A stretch of DNA of 64,000 bases from Heterodera schachtii. Its lineage: Eukaryota; Nematoda; Chromadorea; Rhabditida; Heteroderidae. Shown one piece after another: positions 1 to 10,617 of the stretch. Where the stretch lies: contig SIJG01000058.1 in NCBI GenBank assembly GCA_023374025.1, positions 441,005-505,004 of the forward strand. The letters run 5' to 3'. Each line of letters begins with the position of its first letter. The stretch's first letter is position 1. Under the pieces are notes generated by a model, which did not search any database, was not told the DNA's origin, and saw only the letters and a list, made by a program, of their open reading frames with translations. The position numbers were made by a program, and so were the translations under genes.

Positions 1-80
1 CATTGTATTTTATGTACATATATATGTGAAATTCAATTGTGAGTAATTAATTAATCGAAGATAAAATGGCTAATAATAAA
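1..80 (+). other. 3' flank of a type II F-box gene lying left of the window
   Basis: The first 70 or so bases resemble the stretch found downstream of the type II F-box genes inside the window (near 51181-51245 and 63150-63185): a TTGTATTTTATGTACATA-like run, then GTGAAATTCA and a gagtaattaatt stretch. This suggests that another plus-strand F-box copy ends just outside the left edge. No coding sequence is visible here. Confidence 0.4.
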
Positions 81-440
81 AACAACGGTAAAAGCTTGGG
101 CATATTCGCGGCCCAACCCAATAAATGCCTTGGCATAACAAATTCGGTTCTAGTCGGTTTTACGCGTCTCATGACACTTTACGCGTCCCATGACATTTTA
201 CGCGTCCCAACAACATTTTACGCGTCCCATCACATTTTAACCGTCCCATCACATTTTACGCGTCCCATGACATTTTACGCGTCCCAACAACATCTTACGC
301 ATCCAATCATATTTTAAGCGTCCCATCACATTTTACGCGTCCCATGGCATTTTACGCGTCCCAACAACATTTTACGCGTCCCATCACATTTTAAGCGTCC
401 CATCACATTTTACGCGTCCCATGGCATTTTGTGTCCATGG

Positions 441-499
441 CAGGGATGGCATTACTATGCCCCAAAATTTTCGGAGATCGTAATTCCGCGCCATCCCTA
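441..499. mobile_element. 59-bp hAT-type mini-element (CAGGGATGG ends), nested
   Basis: A very short element begins CAGGGATGGC and ends GCCATCCCTA. It is flanked by GTCCATGG and ATCCATGG (one mismatch), so it looks like an extreme internal-deletion member of the CAGGGATGGC family seen at 26394, 31056 and 45161. It lies within the larger foldback element. Confidence 0.5.
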
Positions 500-929
500 A
501 TCCATGGTATTTTAGCCGTCTTAATAACTAACAAATAAGAGGAAACTGTTTTTTTCGTCCGGTATTCAGCAGTAGTCTTTTAAAATATGTTGTAAATCTA
601 AGTTATAATAACAACTCATGCAAAGACAACTCAAACAATGCCTTAGACTAGGTCTAAGCTTTAGGCTTAAGCCTAGGCTTGGCTTTTTATAATTTTTTAT
701 ATTAGTAACTTTGTGTTGACATTATTAAGTGTGCATAGGGTGCTTTCAAACATTTCGATAATCTATACAATCAAGAACAATTAGACGATTCGGAAGGTAT
801 AAAGTTTCGACTGATGACGGTTCGAAAACATGTTTTTGAAACGCATAAAATGCCAAGGATGCGTAAACTGTTGTTGGGATGCGTAAACTGTTGTTGGGAC
901 ACGTAAAATGTGATAGGACACGTAAAATG

Positions 930-1705
930 TCATGGGACGCGTAAAGTGTCATGGACGCGTAAAGTGTCATGGGACGCGTAAAGTGTCATGGGACGCGTAA
1001 AGTGTCATGGGACGCGTAAAGTGTCATGGGACGCGTAAAGTGTCATGGGACGCGTAAAGTGTCATGGGACGCGTAAAGTGTCATGGGACGCGTAAAGTGT
1101 CATGGGACGCGTAAAGTGTCATGGGACGCGTAAAGTGTCATGGGACGCGTAAAGTGTCATGGGACGCGTAAAGTGTCATGGGACGCGTAAAGTGTCATGG
1201 GACGCGTAAAGTGTCATGGGACGCGTAAAGTGTCATGGGACGCGTAAAGTGTCATGGGACGCGTAAAGTGTCATGGGACGCGTAAAGTGTCATGGGACGC
1301 GTAAAGTGTCATGGGACGCGTAAAGTGTCATGGGACGCGTAAAGTGTCATGGGACGCGTAAAGTGTCATGGGACGCGTAAAGTGTCATGGGACGCGTAAA
1401 GTGTCATGGGACGCGTAAAGTGTCATGGGACGCGTAAAGTGTCATGGGACGCGACGCGTAAAGTGTCATGGGACGCGTAAAGTGTCATGGGACGCGTAAA
1501 GTGTCATGGGACGCGTAAAGTGTCATGGGACGCGTAAGTGTCATGGGACGCGTAAAGTGTCATGGGACGCGTAAAGTGTCATTTGACGCGTAAAGTGTCA
1601 TGGGACGCGTAAAGTGTCATGGACGCGTAAAGTGTCATGGGACGCGTAAAGTGTCATGGGACGCGTAAAGTGTCATGGGACACGTAAAATGTCATGGGGC
1701 GCGTA
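930..1705. repeat. Tandem array of about 40 copies of a 19-bp unit
   Basis: The unit GGGACGCGTAAAGTGTCAT is repeated head to tail with a few variants (one GACGCGACGCG insertion near 1450, a one-base loss near 1537, and cacg or ttga variants). It forms the right arm of the 146-1720 element. The left arm has only about 15 units in the opposite orientation, so the right arm has expanded. Confidence 0.9.
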
Positions 1706-1728
1706 AAACCGACTAGAACCACAAATCC

Positions 1729-2740
1729 CTGCTGACTTTAGGCTGTCAATTTTTTAGTCACACAATTACTAGCTATTATTAATGACAATTTCCAGTTCGT
1801 TAAGGAAATGTTCAAAATATCCGCTGGAGTAGAGAATGATCAATGGGAAATGCTTACCGAAAACTTCCTGAGATTCGCGACTTACCGCCGAATCCGAAAA
1901 CCCCGAGACACAAAATCCGAGACTTTTCAAAAAATTCTCACACCCTTAAAAATCGATTCGATTAAAAGCTTCTATAAATTTATTTTGAATGAGAGATTGG
2001 CCGATCGACCCTGACTTTTCCAACGGTGCTGGGACGTTAGTCAAAAATTAATGTAAAATTGATAAATTTAAAAATGTTTCCTCCTTTTCTCACTCATATT
2101 TTAAATTTTGGTTTTTTTTTTATAAATTTTGTAGAAAATTAACCTCTAGGAATTTTTTTCGAAAATTTCCCCAATTTTCAGTGTGTTTTCGGGTCTCCAC
2201 ATTTAACACGCAAATTCAAAGGATTGAATAGGATGGGGTGAGGAGTCACGCCTTTGAACTGATTTTGGACAAATAAATAAAGGTGGATTTTGATAAAAAT
2301 AAATTTTCAAGAAGGTGAATTTTGTTTAAAAATGAGTTTCGACTTTTGTTCGAGTTCGGGTCCGGGGTTAAAAATGGATATCATATTCGTGATCAGCACC
2401 ACCAAGCTTGCACTGAAATTTTCAAATTGCTTATGTTTTCCACAAAATTGTTTAAATCGATTGACCTATAAACTTAGAAAAAAATCAGAAAATTTTTTAT
2501 GAAAAAATTCCAAGATTACATGTTGTAAAAATTTTCGAAAAACATTAATTCATATAAAAAAAAATTAAAACCCCTTTCAAAATTTTTTGGACTTTTTTTC
2601 CTAATGTTATGTTTTTTGGAACGATTAATTTTATTATTTCAATTGACTGATTTTTTTTTCAAGTTTATCAAAAAACGATAAATAATTTAAAAACACATTA
2701 TTATTAAGAAATAGATATTTTTAGACATTCTCAAGCAATT
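1729..2740. other. Gene-free stretch with dispersed-repeat debris
   Basis: No gene is recognised. About 1830-1930 is similar, on the opposite strand, to 43430-43530 (shared ATGATCAATxGGAAxTGCTTACC and ACTTACCxCCGAATCCGAAAA), so it is a dispersed repeat and the short ORF over it is not believed. Around 2340-2400 is a copy of the recurring CGAGTTCGGGTCCGGG motif. Confidence 0.5.
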
Positions 2741-2789
2741 AATTGATTTTTTCAAAGATTTTTTTGCTTTTAAAACAAATTTCAAAAAA

Positions 2790-3516
2790 TCCAGGTCCAG
2801 GCCTGGATCCAGGTCTCGAGGAGCCTGGATTTTTCCTGGACCTGGATTTTCCTGGATTTTTGTCCAGGAAATCCAGGTCCAGGTCCAACATGGAATCCAG
2901 GTCCAGGTCCAGGTCCAGGCTTTTTTCAAAATGTCGAGCTCTAAAAATTAGGTATATTTGGCAAAATGTTCGAACTTTTTCTTCAAATTTTAAACATTTT
3001 TTTGACAAAATTTGTTAACAAATCGCACTCAAAATTCCAATTTTTTCCCGGCAGCGCCTATCGGCACTGCCGGACCCCCTCCCCCAATGTTTCCAAAAGT
3101 TTTTTGGAAAACCGCACCACAAAAAGAACAATTTAAAAGCAAAAAAATTTAAGAGATGTCAATTTATTAATAAAACAATAGAAATCGAATTATTTTATTT
3201 TATTTTTTGGAGGTTTTAAATAAGATTAGTTATAGATATTTACCAAAAATTACCAATTTTGCGGCCTAATTTTGCGATTCTTGACTAATTTTTTAAGAAA
3301 AAAATAGGAATTATTGGGGTCCGGCGGCGTTGATAGGCGCCGTGATTGTTTTCAAACGGAAAAATGACAGTTGACTGATTTTGTTTGCAATTTTATGATG
3401 TTTTAAAAAATGAGGATTTTTCATTCCAAATGAGGATTTTTTTGAGGTATTTTAGTGGCAAATGAGGATTTTTTATGGCTGAAATGAGGATTTTCAAAAT
3501 TTTGAGATCACATCTC
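2790..3516. mobile_element. Decayed foldback/hAT-like mosaic (CCAGGTCCAGG words plus shared core)
   Basis: Bases 2790-2945 consist of CCAGGTCCAGG and TCCTGGACCTGG words in inverted halves and end in CGAGCTCTAA, like the complete 185-bp element at 30357-30541. The remainder (2950-3516) is homologous to 34886-35476. It includes the imperfect palindrome CGGCAGCGCCTATCGGCACT near 3050, a second copy near 3320, and ends in GAGATCACATCTCTG. ORFs here translate to Asp-Leu or Pro-Gly strings and are not genes. Confidence 0.55.
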
Positions 3517-3595
3517 TGTTTTAAAGTCATTTAGAGTAAGCAACAAAAAAAAATCTTTGATTTAAATTCACAGCCCTAATGATAATGCCGTTTGG

Positions 3596-3885
3596 GTAGA
3601 AAGGAGGAATCGATTGTATGGGAGCGGCGGGAGGATGAAATGGGAAATGTGGATCAAGAAGAGGAGGAGGAGAAGGAGCAGGAGGGGGATAAGTGAGGAA
3701 GGAAGAACAGCAGCAGAAGAGAAAGAGAATCCGACCATTGGATGAGAATGGGGAAAACAAATGTACAGAGGGAGAGATGGAAGAAAGATAGAAGAGGGCA
3801 AAAGAAAAAAAGGAAAAAGAGAGAAGGATAGGGAGGGGAAAGAAGGTTTGGCGGAGAGAAAAGAGAGTGAGCGTTCGACAAAAAA
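3596..3885 (+). repeat. Polypurine (GA-rich) tract
   Basis: Nearly 300 bases on the plus strand are overwhelmingly A and G (agaaggagg, gaggaggagg, agaaagagaa). The three overlapping minus-strand ORFs here are just the Pro/Ser/Leu/Phe translation of the polypyrimidine complement. The left edge (TCGATTGTATGGGAG near 3611) is weakly similar to the duplicated block at 29804-30599. Confidence 0.6.
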
Positions 3886-4015
3886 AATAATTTATTTTTT
3901 CATCTATCAAAAGTAACAAGGACAGCTAAATATAGTACAGTACCTTTGCACGCTACAGTATCTGCTTAAAAAATACAGTACTCTGGTGCATTTTCCGCTT
4001 CATTTTGCAGCTCTG

Positions 4016-4159
4016 ATGCAGCAAAATGGGCCACTTTCAGCAGCTAAATTTGACGAGGCACTTCCGCTTGGCGCATTCATCAAAGATTTGAACGGATGGC
4101 GTTGCGCATTGTGGCATTGGAACTTACCACGGGCATTGGACAAATGCATGGGACCAAAA
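4016..4159 (+). other. Short candidate coding fragment (47 codons)
   Basis: An open frame starting ATG CAG CAA AAT GGG CCA and ending in TGA has codon-like composition (LPLGAFIKDLNGWRC, ALWHWNLPRALDKC) unlike the surrounding AT-rich DNA, and is preceded by TTTTGCAG a few bases upstream. I do not recognise the protein. It could be an exon fragment of a captured or decayed gene, and chance is not excluded. Confidence 0.25.
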
Positions 4160-4199
4160 TGATTTTTTCAAACATTGCTTTGCTTTTTTAAAAATTTAA

Positions 4200-4290
4200 A
4201 AAAAATCCAGGTCCAGGCCTGGATCCATGTCTCGAGGAGCATGGACCTGGATTTTTGTCCAGGTCCAGGCTTTTTCCAAAATACCGATCT
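4200..4290. mobile_element. Fragment of the CCAGGTCCAGG-word element
   Basis: ATCCAGGTCCAGGCCTGGAT followed by inverted words and an end CCGATCTCTAA matches a degraded copy of the element at 30357-30541. A decayed form of the shared GGTGCC...GCGCC palindrome follows near 4325-4350. Confidence 0.45.
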
Positions 4291-4537
4291 CTAATTTCCA
4301 TTTTTTTTTTCGTTTTTAGGAGGTCCGGTAGTGCCATTAAGCGCCACAGGCAAAAATTTTGGGATTGTAATTTAAAAAAAAGTTTTATATGTCAATTACG
4401 AGCGGAAATGGGGTATAACAATACTAAAATTCGAACGAAAAAACCAACAAATGAAAGAGAGAGATTTCTGAGATAAAATAAATGAGCATCAAATCAAAAT
4501 CCAATTGGTGAGACCGTCGACCATTTCTCAAATATAA

Positions 4538-5798
4538 TTAAATTTCGTTGCTTTCGTCCGCTTCTTCTTTCTCTTCTTCCGCTGGTGACGACAATGGCCT
4601 AAAATTTAGTGCCATTTGAATTGGATGAATTATTTCCCGACAAAATCAAATTCCGTCGGTTGCTGCTCTCACCCAATGGAATTAATGCCACGCCACAAAT
4701 TAAATTTGACTTTGTTCAAATTGTCGTCCCAATTTTCGTCTTTCCATTGGTCCGTCGCCGTCTCCCCAATTGGACACCGTTTCAACAGCCAATTACACAC
4801 TGATTTTTTCCACAGTATCAGCTTCTCATTGGTCCGTTCATTCACCAATTCAAATAGTCCGGCAGTTGGCGTTGGTATCGTATGAAAAATAAGTTGAATA
4901 ATGTAGGAGGACGAAGAGGTGGCACGGAGAAATGCCTAAACACAAAAATTGGTAAAATAAAAATAATTTAACGAAAATATTTCGGGTCACACCTCTTTGT
5001 AGTTGTTGACCCATTCCTTTGTTCGTGATTCATTACGACTCCAGCAACGCAATCGCTTTGGTTGACCATTTTTGCTCGGCGTGTACAACCATTTGGACAA
5101 CGCTTGGCCAGCAGAAGCATTTGGCCCATCGTCAGCAATTCCATCGGGGAACAGAAAACTGGAATCGATTGAATTCAGATGATTGACATCAGTGAGAATT
5201 GTTGGTGAAATGCGGCTACGCAAATTGTCCAATTCATCGCCATCGAAAAAGGACAAATGGCGAATGTTTGTTGCAAAAACGGGCCAAATTTCACTGGCCA
5301 ACACATCCCAAATTGGCTGAACATTTGCAATAGACAATTCCAATTCGGTGCCACTTTTTTCCCAAATTTGCTTGTTGGAACGGACAAATTCAATGACGGA
5401 ATAGTCAATGTAGCTGAAAAGGGAATGGTTTTACCACAATAATAATCCTTTGAATTACTAAATCTGAAGATCTTTAAAGCGAATTTTGATGGGCAGCGGG
5501 CGGTCGGGGAACGGAAATTCCACAGCATTACAACCGGCACAAAGCTTCGCTTTTGGTCTTTCTATGTTCCTGCTAATGGCGATTGTTCTCCGAATTGTCA
5601 ATTCTCTGCCATCAAAATGCGTGTCCACTAAAATGTCGAAACGGTCGGAAAGCAATGCCATTTTGAGTCCGAGTTCAACACGTTCAAAGGATGGGAGAAT
5701 GTCCATCCAAACGTCGCTACAAAGCCAACTGAAAAAAGAACAAAAACAGCGGATAAATGCAAAATTTAGTAATTAAAAATTCCTTACCGTCGGTTCAT
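4538..5798 (-). CDS. F-box family protein, type I (gene A), intact
   Basis: Five exons on the minus strand (5798-5788, 5728-5459, 5413-4993, 4935-4673, 4598-4538) have GT/AG borders and matching phases and give 341 residues. The start is the 11-nt exon ATGAACCGACG shared by paralogues. Residues 5-45 hold the F-box-like core (WLCSDVWMDILPSFERVELG, then LLSDRFDILVD). Exon 3 (140 residues) carries QPIWDVLASEIWPVF, SPTILTD and GPNAS..ALSKWL. Exon 4 (88 residues) carries FELVNERTNEKL and LLKRCPIGETA. Exon 5 is an acidic tail (PAEEEKEEADES). In known F-box proteins the N-terminal motif binds Skp1 in an SCF ubiquitin ligase and the rest selects the target; that role is inferred here. Nearest neighbour is paralogue B on the same strand, about 650 bp upstream of this start. 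Confidence 0.8.
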
Positions 5799-6448
5799 TT
5801 TGATGGTTCAATTAGCACACTTTTGCCGTTTTCCAATTGATTGATGCCAGAATAAATATGTAATTGTCTTGAGGAATCCCTTTTGAAACACTAAACAAAT
5901 TTAATCTTTTAGTTTTTTGAATCCGATTCTCGCGCACTTGGAGAGTAAATTAGCAAATCCTATATTTCAATGTAATCGGGATTAAAAATCAGTTTTGGGG
6001 TCGATAATCAGAACACTTAATTTAAATTTTTATCAATTAATATAGCATCTAATTAAGTATATATTTTTCACCTCCCATTTTCAGCGGTGCCGATAGGCGC
6101 CGCCGGGAAAAAATTTGAGATTTTTTCGTTATTTTTAACAGCTTTTTGTTCCAACAATGACTGACCAAATTTCGCGCAAACCTTTTAATTTTTTTGACAA
6201 ATAGTGACATTGTACCATAAAAATTTGAATAATTTTTAAGAAATCAGAACATACATTTGCACAGATTTGTCTGTGTGCGGACATTTCGCCTAAATTTCAG
6301 TTAGAATTTTTTTTTTTTGAGTGCTGAATTTAGACCCCAAATGCTGATTTAGAAAATTTTCAGTTGGCAACCCAATAAATATTATTAAATTAATAATTTA
6401 TACGAGCGAAAGAATCAACAAAAGAATTTTGGAGAAAAATTGAGATCA
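5799..6448. other. Intergenic, AT-rich, with one shared palindrome
   Basis: No gene is seen. The imperfect palindrome GCGGTGCCGATAGGCGCCGC occurs at about 6086-6108, the same motif that recurs inside several foldback elements (for example 26801, 26936, 31459, 31594). Confidence 0.4.
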
Positions 6449-7757
6449 TCAAATCAGTTTCCAATTGGTGAGATTGTCGATCATTTCAACAAATATAATT
6501 TCCAATGCTTTAATCCAATTCTTCTTCTTCTTCCACTGCTGGTGGCGACAACGGCCTAAAATTATTTTCATTTTTTGAAAATCAAAAATTGCTGTTGCCG
6601 TCTCACCCAATGCAATGCTTTCCACCCAAATCAAATCGGACATTGTGCAAATTGGCACACGAATTATTGCCATACAGCGGATCAAATCTGAAATATAGTT
6701 CAAATTGGCATCCGAATTTTCGAGCTTTTTCCACTTAATTGGCGCCGTCTCCCCAATTGGACACCGTTTTAACATCCAATTATACACTAATTCGATGGAT
6801 TCTTCGCTCAGTTTCAGTGTCAGCTTCTCATGCGTCACTTTGTTCTCCAATTCAAATTGTTCAATTGGCGTTGATTCCATACGAAAATAAAATTGAATAT
6901 TGTAACTGACTGAAGTGGTGGCATGGCGAAATGTCTGAACACAAAAATTGGTAAAATAAAAACAATTAACAAAAATATGGCGGCGACACCTCTTTGAAGT
7001 TGTTGATCCATTCCAGATTTTGTGGACCCAAAAAATAATTGTGATGAAATCTCCTTGGTTGGCCATCTTTTCGCGGAGTGTGTAACCATTTGGTCAACAC
7101 TTGGCCAGCAGTTGCATTTGGTCCATCGTCAGCAATTCCATCGGGTAATAAAGCACCAGAATCGATTGAATTCAATTGATCAAGATCGGTGAGAAGTGTC
7201 GGCGAAGTGCGGCGACGCAAATTGTCCAAAGCATAGGCACTATGAAAGCCAAAATGATGAATGCTTGTCGCAAAAATTGGCAAAATTTCTCGGGCCAAAA
7301 CATCCCAAATTCGTTGGCTATCTTCGGTTTCGTATGGCGACACAGCAAACCCCACTTTGGTGCCCATTCTGTCCCAAATGTGTTTGTTGGCATGGAAAAA
7401 TGCAATGACGGAATGATCAATGTACCTGAAGAAATATAAAATGTGCTTTAATACATACAAACAAAAGTTTAAATTTACTCAATCTGAAGGAAACGAAAAC
7501 GAATTTTGTTTGGCAACGGATAGTACGGCAGAGGAAATCGCACATCTTTGCCATTGATCAATACAGACAGTTTCGGTTCTGGTCCTTTGTCCTTGCGAAT
7601 TATAATGGTATTCCAAAAAGTCAATTCCGTTGCTTTTCCATCAAAATGTTTGTCCACTAAAATGTCAAAACGGTCGGAAAGCAATGCCATTTTGAGTCCG
7701 AGTTGGGCATGGTCAAAAGATGGGAGAATGTCCATCCACACGTCGCCACAAATCCAA
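6449..7757 (-). CDS. F-box family protein, type I (gene B), start not found and C-terminus frameshifted
   Basis: Exons 2-4 are clear (7757-7479, 7425-6990, 6934 downwards). They show the core WICGDVWMDILPSFDHAQLG, SQRIWDVLAREILPIF, GPNATAGQVLTKWL and FELENKVTHEKLTL, WMLKRCPIGETA. The usual Met-Asn-Arg first exon is missing upstream of 7757, so the only ATG is inside the core (MDILPSF). Exon 4 contains about 60 extra bases: after DANLNYISDLIR the expected ending (ANLHN..FDLGGKHCIG) is present but one frame off. As a result the frame reads through the normal donor and last intron to a TGA at 6449-6451, giving an unusual basic tail. It is either a recently damaged gene or one with an altered C-terminus; I lean to the former. 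Confidence 0.55.
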
Positions 7758-8427
7758 CTGAAACATGGAAAAAAATTGGGTAAACAAAAAATTTGTATTT
7801 AAAATTTTTCCGACATTCGACGACGGAATGGCAAAGAAACGAAAAAAATGAAAAGGGAAAAGCAAAAGCGCGTGGTCAGCTGATCGATTAGCGAGCACAA
7901 TTCCATAAGAAAACAATTGAAAAAAGGAAAAAGTGATCAGAAAATTGCTAAAGCGATCAATCGATCAGAAGTGAAAATGCTGCGGTAAACGATTGATTGC
8001 CTTACGCCAATTTGTACGCTTCGATTGGTCAAAAGTCCTGCAAATTGCCTAATTAAATTAGGCGGCGGTTGCGTACTCTTTCCAAATTCTACCCAAAGTA
8101 CGTACTTGCCTTTCAAATACGAATCCGAGCTAAGCGAGCAACATTATTCAAATCAAAGGCAAGATTCCGTGCATTTGAACGTGCATCGATCGGTGAGTAT
8201 TACCAAATCCGGAAAAAACCCGATCAGAGTGTCCGCCTCGGTTTCCTAGCACTTTTTTCATATTTAAACCACAAATTTTTCAATCATTCGTTATTATTGA
8301 CAATAAAAAATAGAAAATTTGTCTTATTGTTTAGAAAAGGATTTTGCAGGACAATTATTATTAGGGTTCGAAGTTGTATGATTTTTAGCCTAGCAATTCG
8401 GTGGTGGGAAAAGTCGGCGTTTGTCGG
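7758..8427. other. Intergenic between F-box gene B and the Cys-rich membrane-protein gene
   Basis: No gene, RNA or clear element is recognised. The stretch separates two divergent genes, so it may hold both promoters. Short ORFs at 8025-8452 lack family resemblance. Confidence 0.35.
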
Positions 8428-8436
8428 GTATAAAAA
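8428..8436 (+). promoter_or_regulatory. TATA box of the Cys-rich membrane-protein gene
   Basis: GGTATAAAAAGG lies about 105 bp upstream of the ATG at 8534, a plausible core promoter position allowing for a 5' leader of about 75 nt. No other strong TATA is seen nearer the start. Confidence 0.5.
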
Positions 8437-8533
8437 GGAATGGGTCCTTTGACACGAATGCCATTCTATCTAATATTCTGTATCAAAAACCCCTTTTATT
8501 TGGCAGAATTTTCCTCTCCTTTTTTTTTTTGCC

Positions 8534-9755
8534 ATGGCTTCCAACAATAATAATTTTCTGTTGCTCATTTTTCTGATCGTCGCATTGTTTCTCAACGACG
8601 GCTTCTGTCAGCAACAAAACAACAACAACAACAGCAAAAACAGCAGGTGCTGTGATTTTGATGAACAACAATTTTAGAAATCCAAAAAATTAAAATTTTT
8701 AAAGGCCCTCCCATTAAAAAAAACGAAAATTGAATACGAAAATTCCAAGGGTAGTTGTGAGACAGGAAGTAATCGCAATTTGCGTAGTGCGGAGATTTTT
8801 TCGCAACATTTTTACCGCGTTTTGTGTCTTATTTTCGGTTTAGTCCGTATTCTATCCACCCCATGGTACATATGAGGCAATCGGAATTCCAATTTTTTAT
8901 GTGTAATAGGTATGTCCAACATTTTTGCCGACATTTTTCGGCATCCCAATCAGACTTTTGTTAGAAATTGGAATACACAAAATCCTAATTTTCAAATTTG
9001 TTCATTCATGAAAATTCCTTAATTTTCCCCCCCCCCCCTCATTTTCAGTGAAATTGAGCCTATGCAGGAGCATCATCTCGAAGGCTTTGCTTGGTGCGTT
9101 TTGCGCTGTTTTGTTTCTTCCCATTTCATTCATCGCTCATACATAAGCAATTTACAGGGCTCTATTGCAGTTCACACGACCATAAATTTTTTTTGCAATT
9201 TTGATGAATCATAACTTTTTCAAGGAGCATCCAAATTATAGCACTAAGAATTCTCTGTTAACTCGCAAATTTCAAAAAGATGGTTTTCTAAACATTTTTG
9301 GCCATAAATTTTTTGTAACCCCACGAAATTTTTTGAAATTTTGCATGCTAATAGAGGCTTCTTAGGGCTATCGAATGATAGTAAGAATGTTTAATTTGGA
9401 TGCCTCTTGAAAAAGTTATGGTGCACTAAAGTTGCAAAAAATTTTTATGGTCGTGTGAACTGCAATAGAGCCATTTACAGAACCCATAGAAATGCGACCG
9501 TAACCCCAACCACCACCATACACACTCCCATACAGTAGTAACTCCTCCCCATTCAATAATTTCAGGTTGGCTGCTCTAACGGGCACTGGTATTGGTGTTG
9601 TCCTCTATTCCTTAATGCTGTGCTGTTGTTGTTCCGTCTGCTGCATTCCGTGTTACATCTGTTGCTACGTGTATGTGTCAAATCAACGGGAAAAGCGTTT
9701 CATGCGTCAAATGTCTTCGCCCACCCGTGGCGGATTCGGTGGACAAATGCCATGA
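8534..9755 (+). CDS. Small secretory-pathway Cys-rich single-pass membrane protein
   Basis: Three exons (8534-8646, 9049-9093, 9566-9755) with GT/AG borders and matching phases encode 115 residues. Residues 1-25 are a classic signal peptide (MASNNNNFLLLIFLIVALF then NDGFCQ). A short Asn/Ser/Gln-rich luminal part follows (QQQNNNNNSKNS, EIEPMQEHHLEGF). Next is a membrane segment (GTGIGVVLYSLMLCCCCSVC) running into CIPCYICCYVYV, where nine cysteines cluster within about 17 residues, and then a basic tail (NQREKRFMRQM) with a Gly-rich end. Such cysteines near the cytosolic face are often lipidated in known proteins, which is an inference here. Intron 2 carries a 315-bp MITE. Exon 1 has a degraded copy near 55047. 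No specific function is recognised. Confidence 0.75.
9158..9472. mobile_element. 315-bp MITE with GGCTCTATTGCAGTT ends, in an intron
   Basis: The ends GGCTCTATTGCAGTTCACAC and its complement form long inverted arms (about 60 bp readable) and are flanked by a perfect 8-bp duplication ATTTACAG (9150-9157 and 9473-9480). It lies in intron 2 of the Cys-rich membrane-protein gene. Relatives occur at 45026-45297 and 55497-55815, with a remnant near 28880-28972. Confidence 0.8.
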
Positions 9756-10014
9756 GAGCATTTTGGCATTTGGTGACTGTGACGGCCGGCACATTTGTCT
9801 TGGAAAGAAATTGTGGATTTTGAAATGCGAAGTGAAAACGGATGGATTAAGATTACGGATGATAAAGAGATAATCTTCATTTGTCTTGTTGATAATTGTA
9901 TTTGCCCCTATGTATATTATATATATGTGAATTTGTTTTGTTATTGCATATTTCTGTGCATTTTAATTTTGTTGATGAGTGTAAAATGGTCTCTTACATA
10001 TATCACGGACAGAG

Positions 10015-10600
10015 GGCAAAGGTGTAGATCATTGGTCCCGAAATTTTTTAATTTAATTTTTTTTTTTCTGAATTTTTTAAACTTTTCTAGGGATGTTTTG
10101 AAGCGCTGAGCACGAATCCGGCCTCCATTTCGTCCAATTCAGAATCCCTAACCCGAACTCAAACATTTTTTGAGAATTAATTTTTAAAATTTTTTTAAAT
10201 TTCTCTTAAATCATTGTTTTTAGTGTTTTCGGGGTTGCTGATCACGAATCTGCCATTAATTTTGACCAATTTCGAATATCGGATCCGAACTCGAACAAAA
10301 AATCGAAAAGTCAAAATTATCAAAATTCATTTTTATGTTCGTATCTTTACAGAATGACCATTTTTTGGTTTTGAGATGCTTTTTGTCTAAAGTTAACAAC
10401 CCCGAAACACTAATTTAAGAGAAATTTTAAAAATTAATTCTCAAAAATGTTCGAGTTCGGGTTAGGGATTCGGAATTGGCCGAAATGGAGGCCGGATTCG
10501 TGCTCAGCGCTTCAAAACACCCCTAGAAAAGTGTTAAAAAAAATTCAGAAAAAAAAAATTAAATTAAAAAATTTCGGGACCAATGATCTACACCTTTGCC
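10015..10600. mobile_element. 586-bp foldback element with GGCAAAGGTGTAGATC ends
   Basis: Long inverted arms (GGCAAAGGTGTAGATCATTG and complement, continuing through GAAGCGCTGAGCACGAATCC) surround a short centre. A perfect 9-bp duplication CGGACAGAG flanks it (10006-10014 and 10601-10609), which is typical of Mutator-like elements. No coding capacity. It sits downstream of the Cys-rich membrane-protein gene and beside a leftover F-box terminal exon. Confidence 0.8.
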
Positions 10601-10617
10601 CGGACAGAGTTTCTGAA

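Larger units (their letters stand above)
146..1720. mobile_element. Foldback element with arms made of GACGCGTAAAGTGTCATG-like words
   Basis: The left end reads GGTTCTAGTCGGTTTTACGC and the right end is its reverse complement. The flanks carry a near-perfect 8-bp duplication, ACAAATTC at 138-145 and ACAAATCC at 1721-1728. The left arm (about 170-430) and right arm (about 850-1705) consist of repeated 19-bp words in opposite orientation. The centre (430-850) has no recognisable gene and holds a tiny nested element (441-499). No transposase is present, so it is non-autonomous. The TSD length fits MULE-like elements better than hAT, because the duplication does not fit nTnnnnAn. Confidence 0.75.

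Noticed and set aside
930..1705. CRISPR-like array of regularly repeated units
   Set aside because: Units abut with no spacers and form one arm of an inverted-repeat element in a eukaryotic, intron-containing genome.
1808..2014. 68-codon ORF (MFKISAGVENDQWEM...)
   Set aside because: Lies in a dispersed repeat whose other copy (43430-43530) does not preserve the frame.
2687..3018. ORFs rich in Asp-Leu or Pro-Gly (also 30346-30594 and 63747-63995)
   Set aside because: Translations of CCAGGTCCAGG words inside a transposable-element remnant.
3527..3919. 130-codon Pro/Ser/Phe-rich ORF on the minus strand
   Set aside because: Complement of a polypurine tract, open by composition only; overlapping ORFs in the other two minus frames are equally long.
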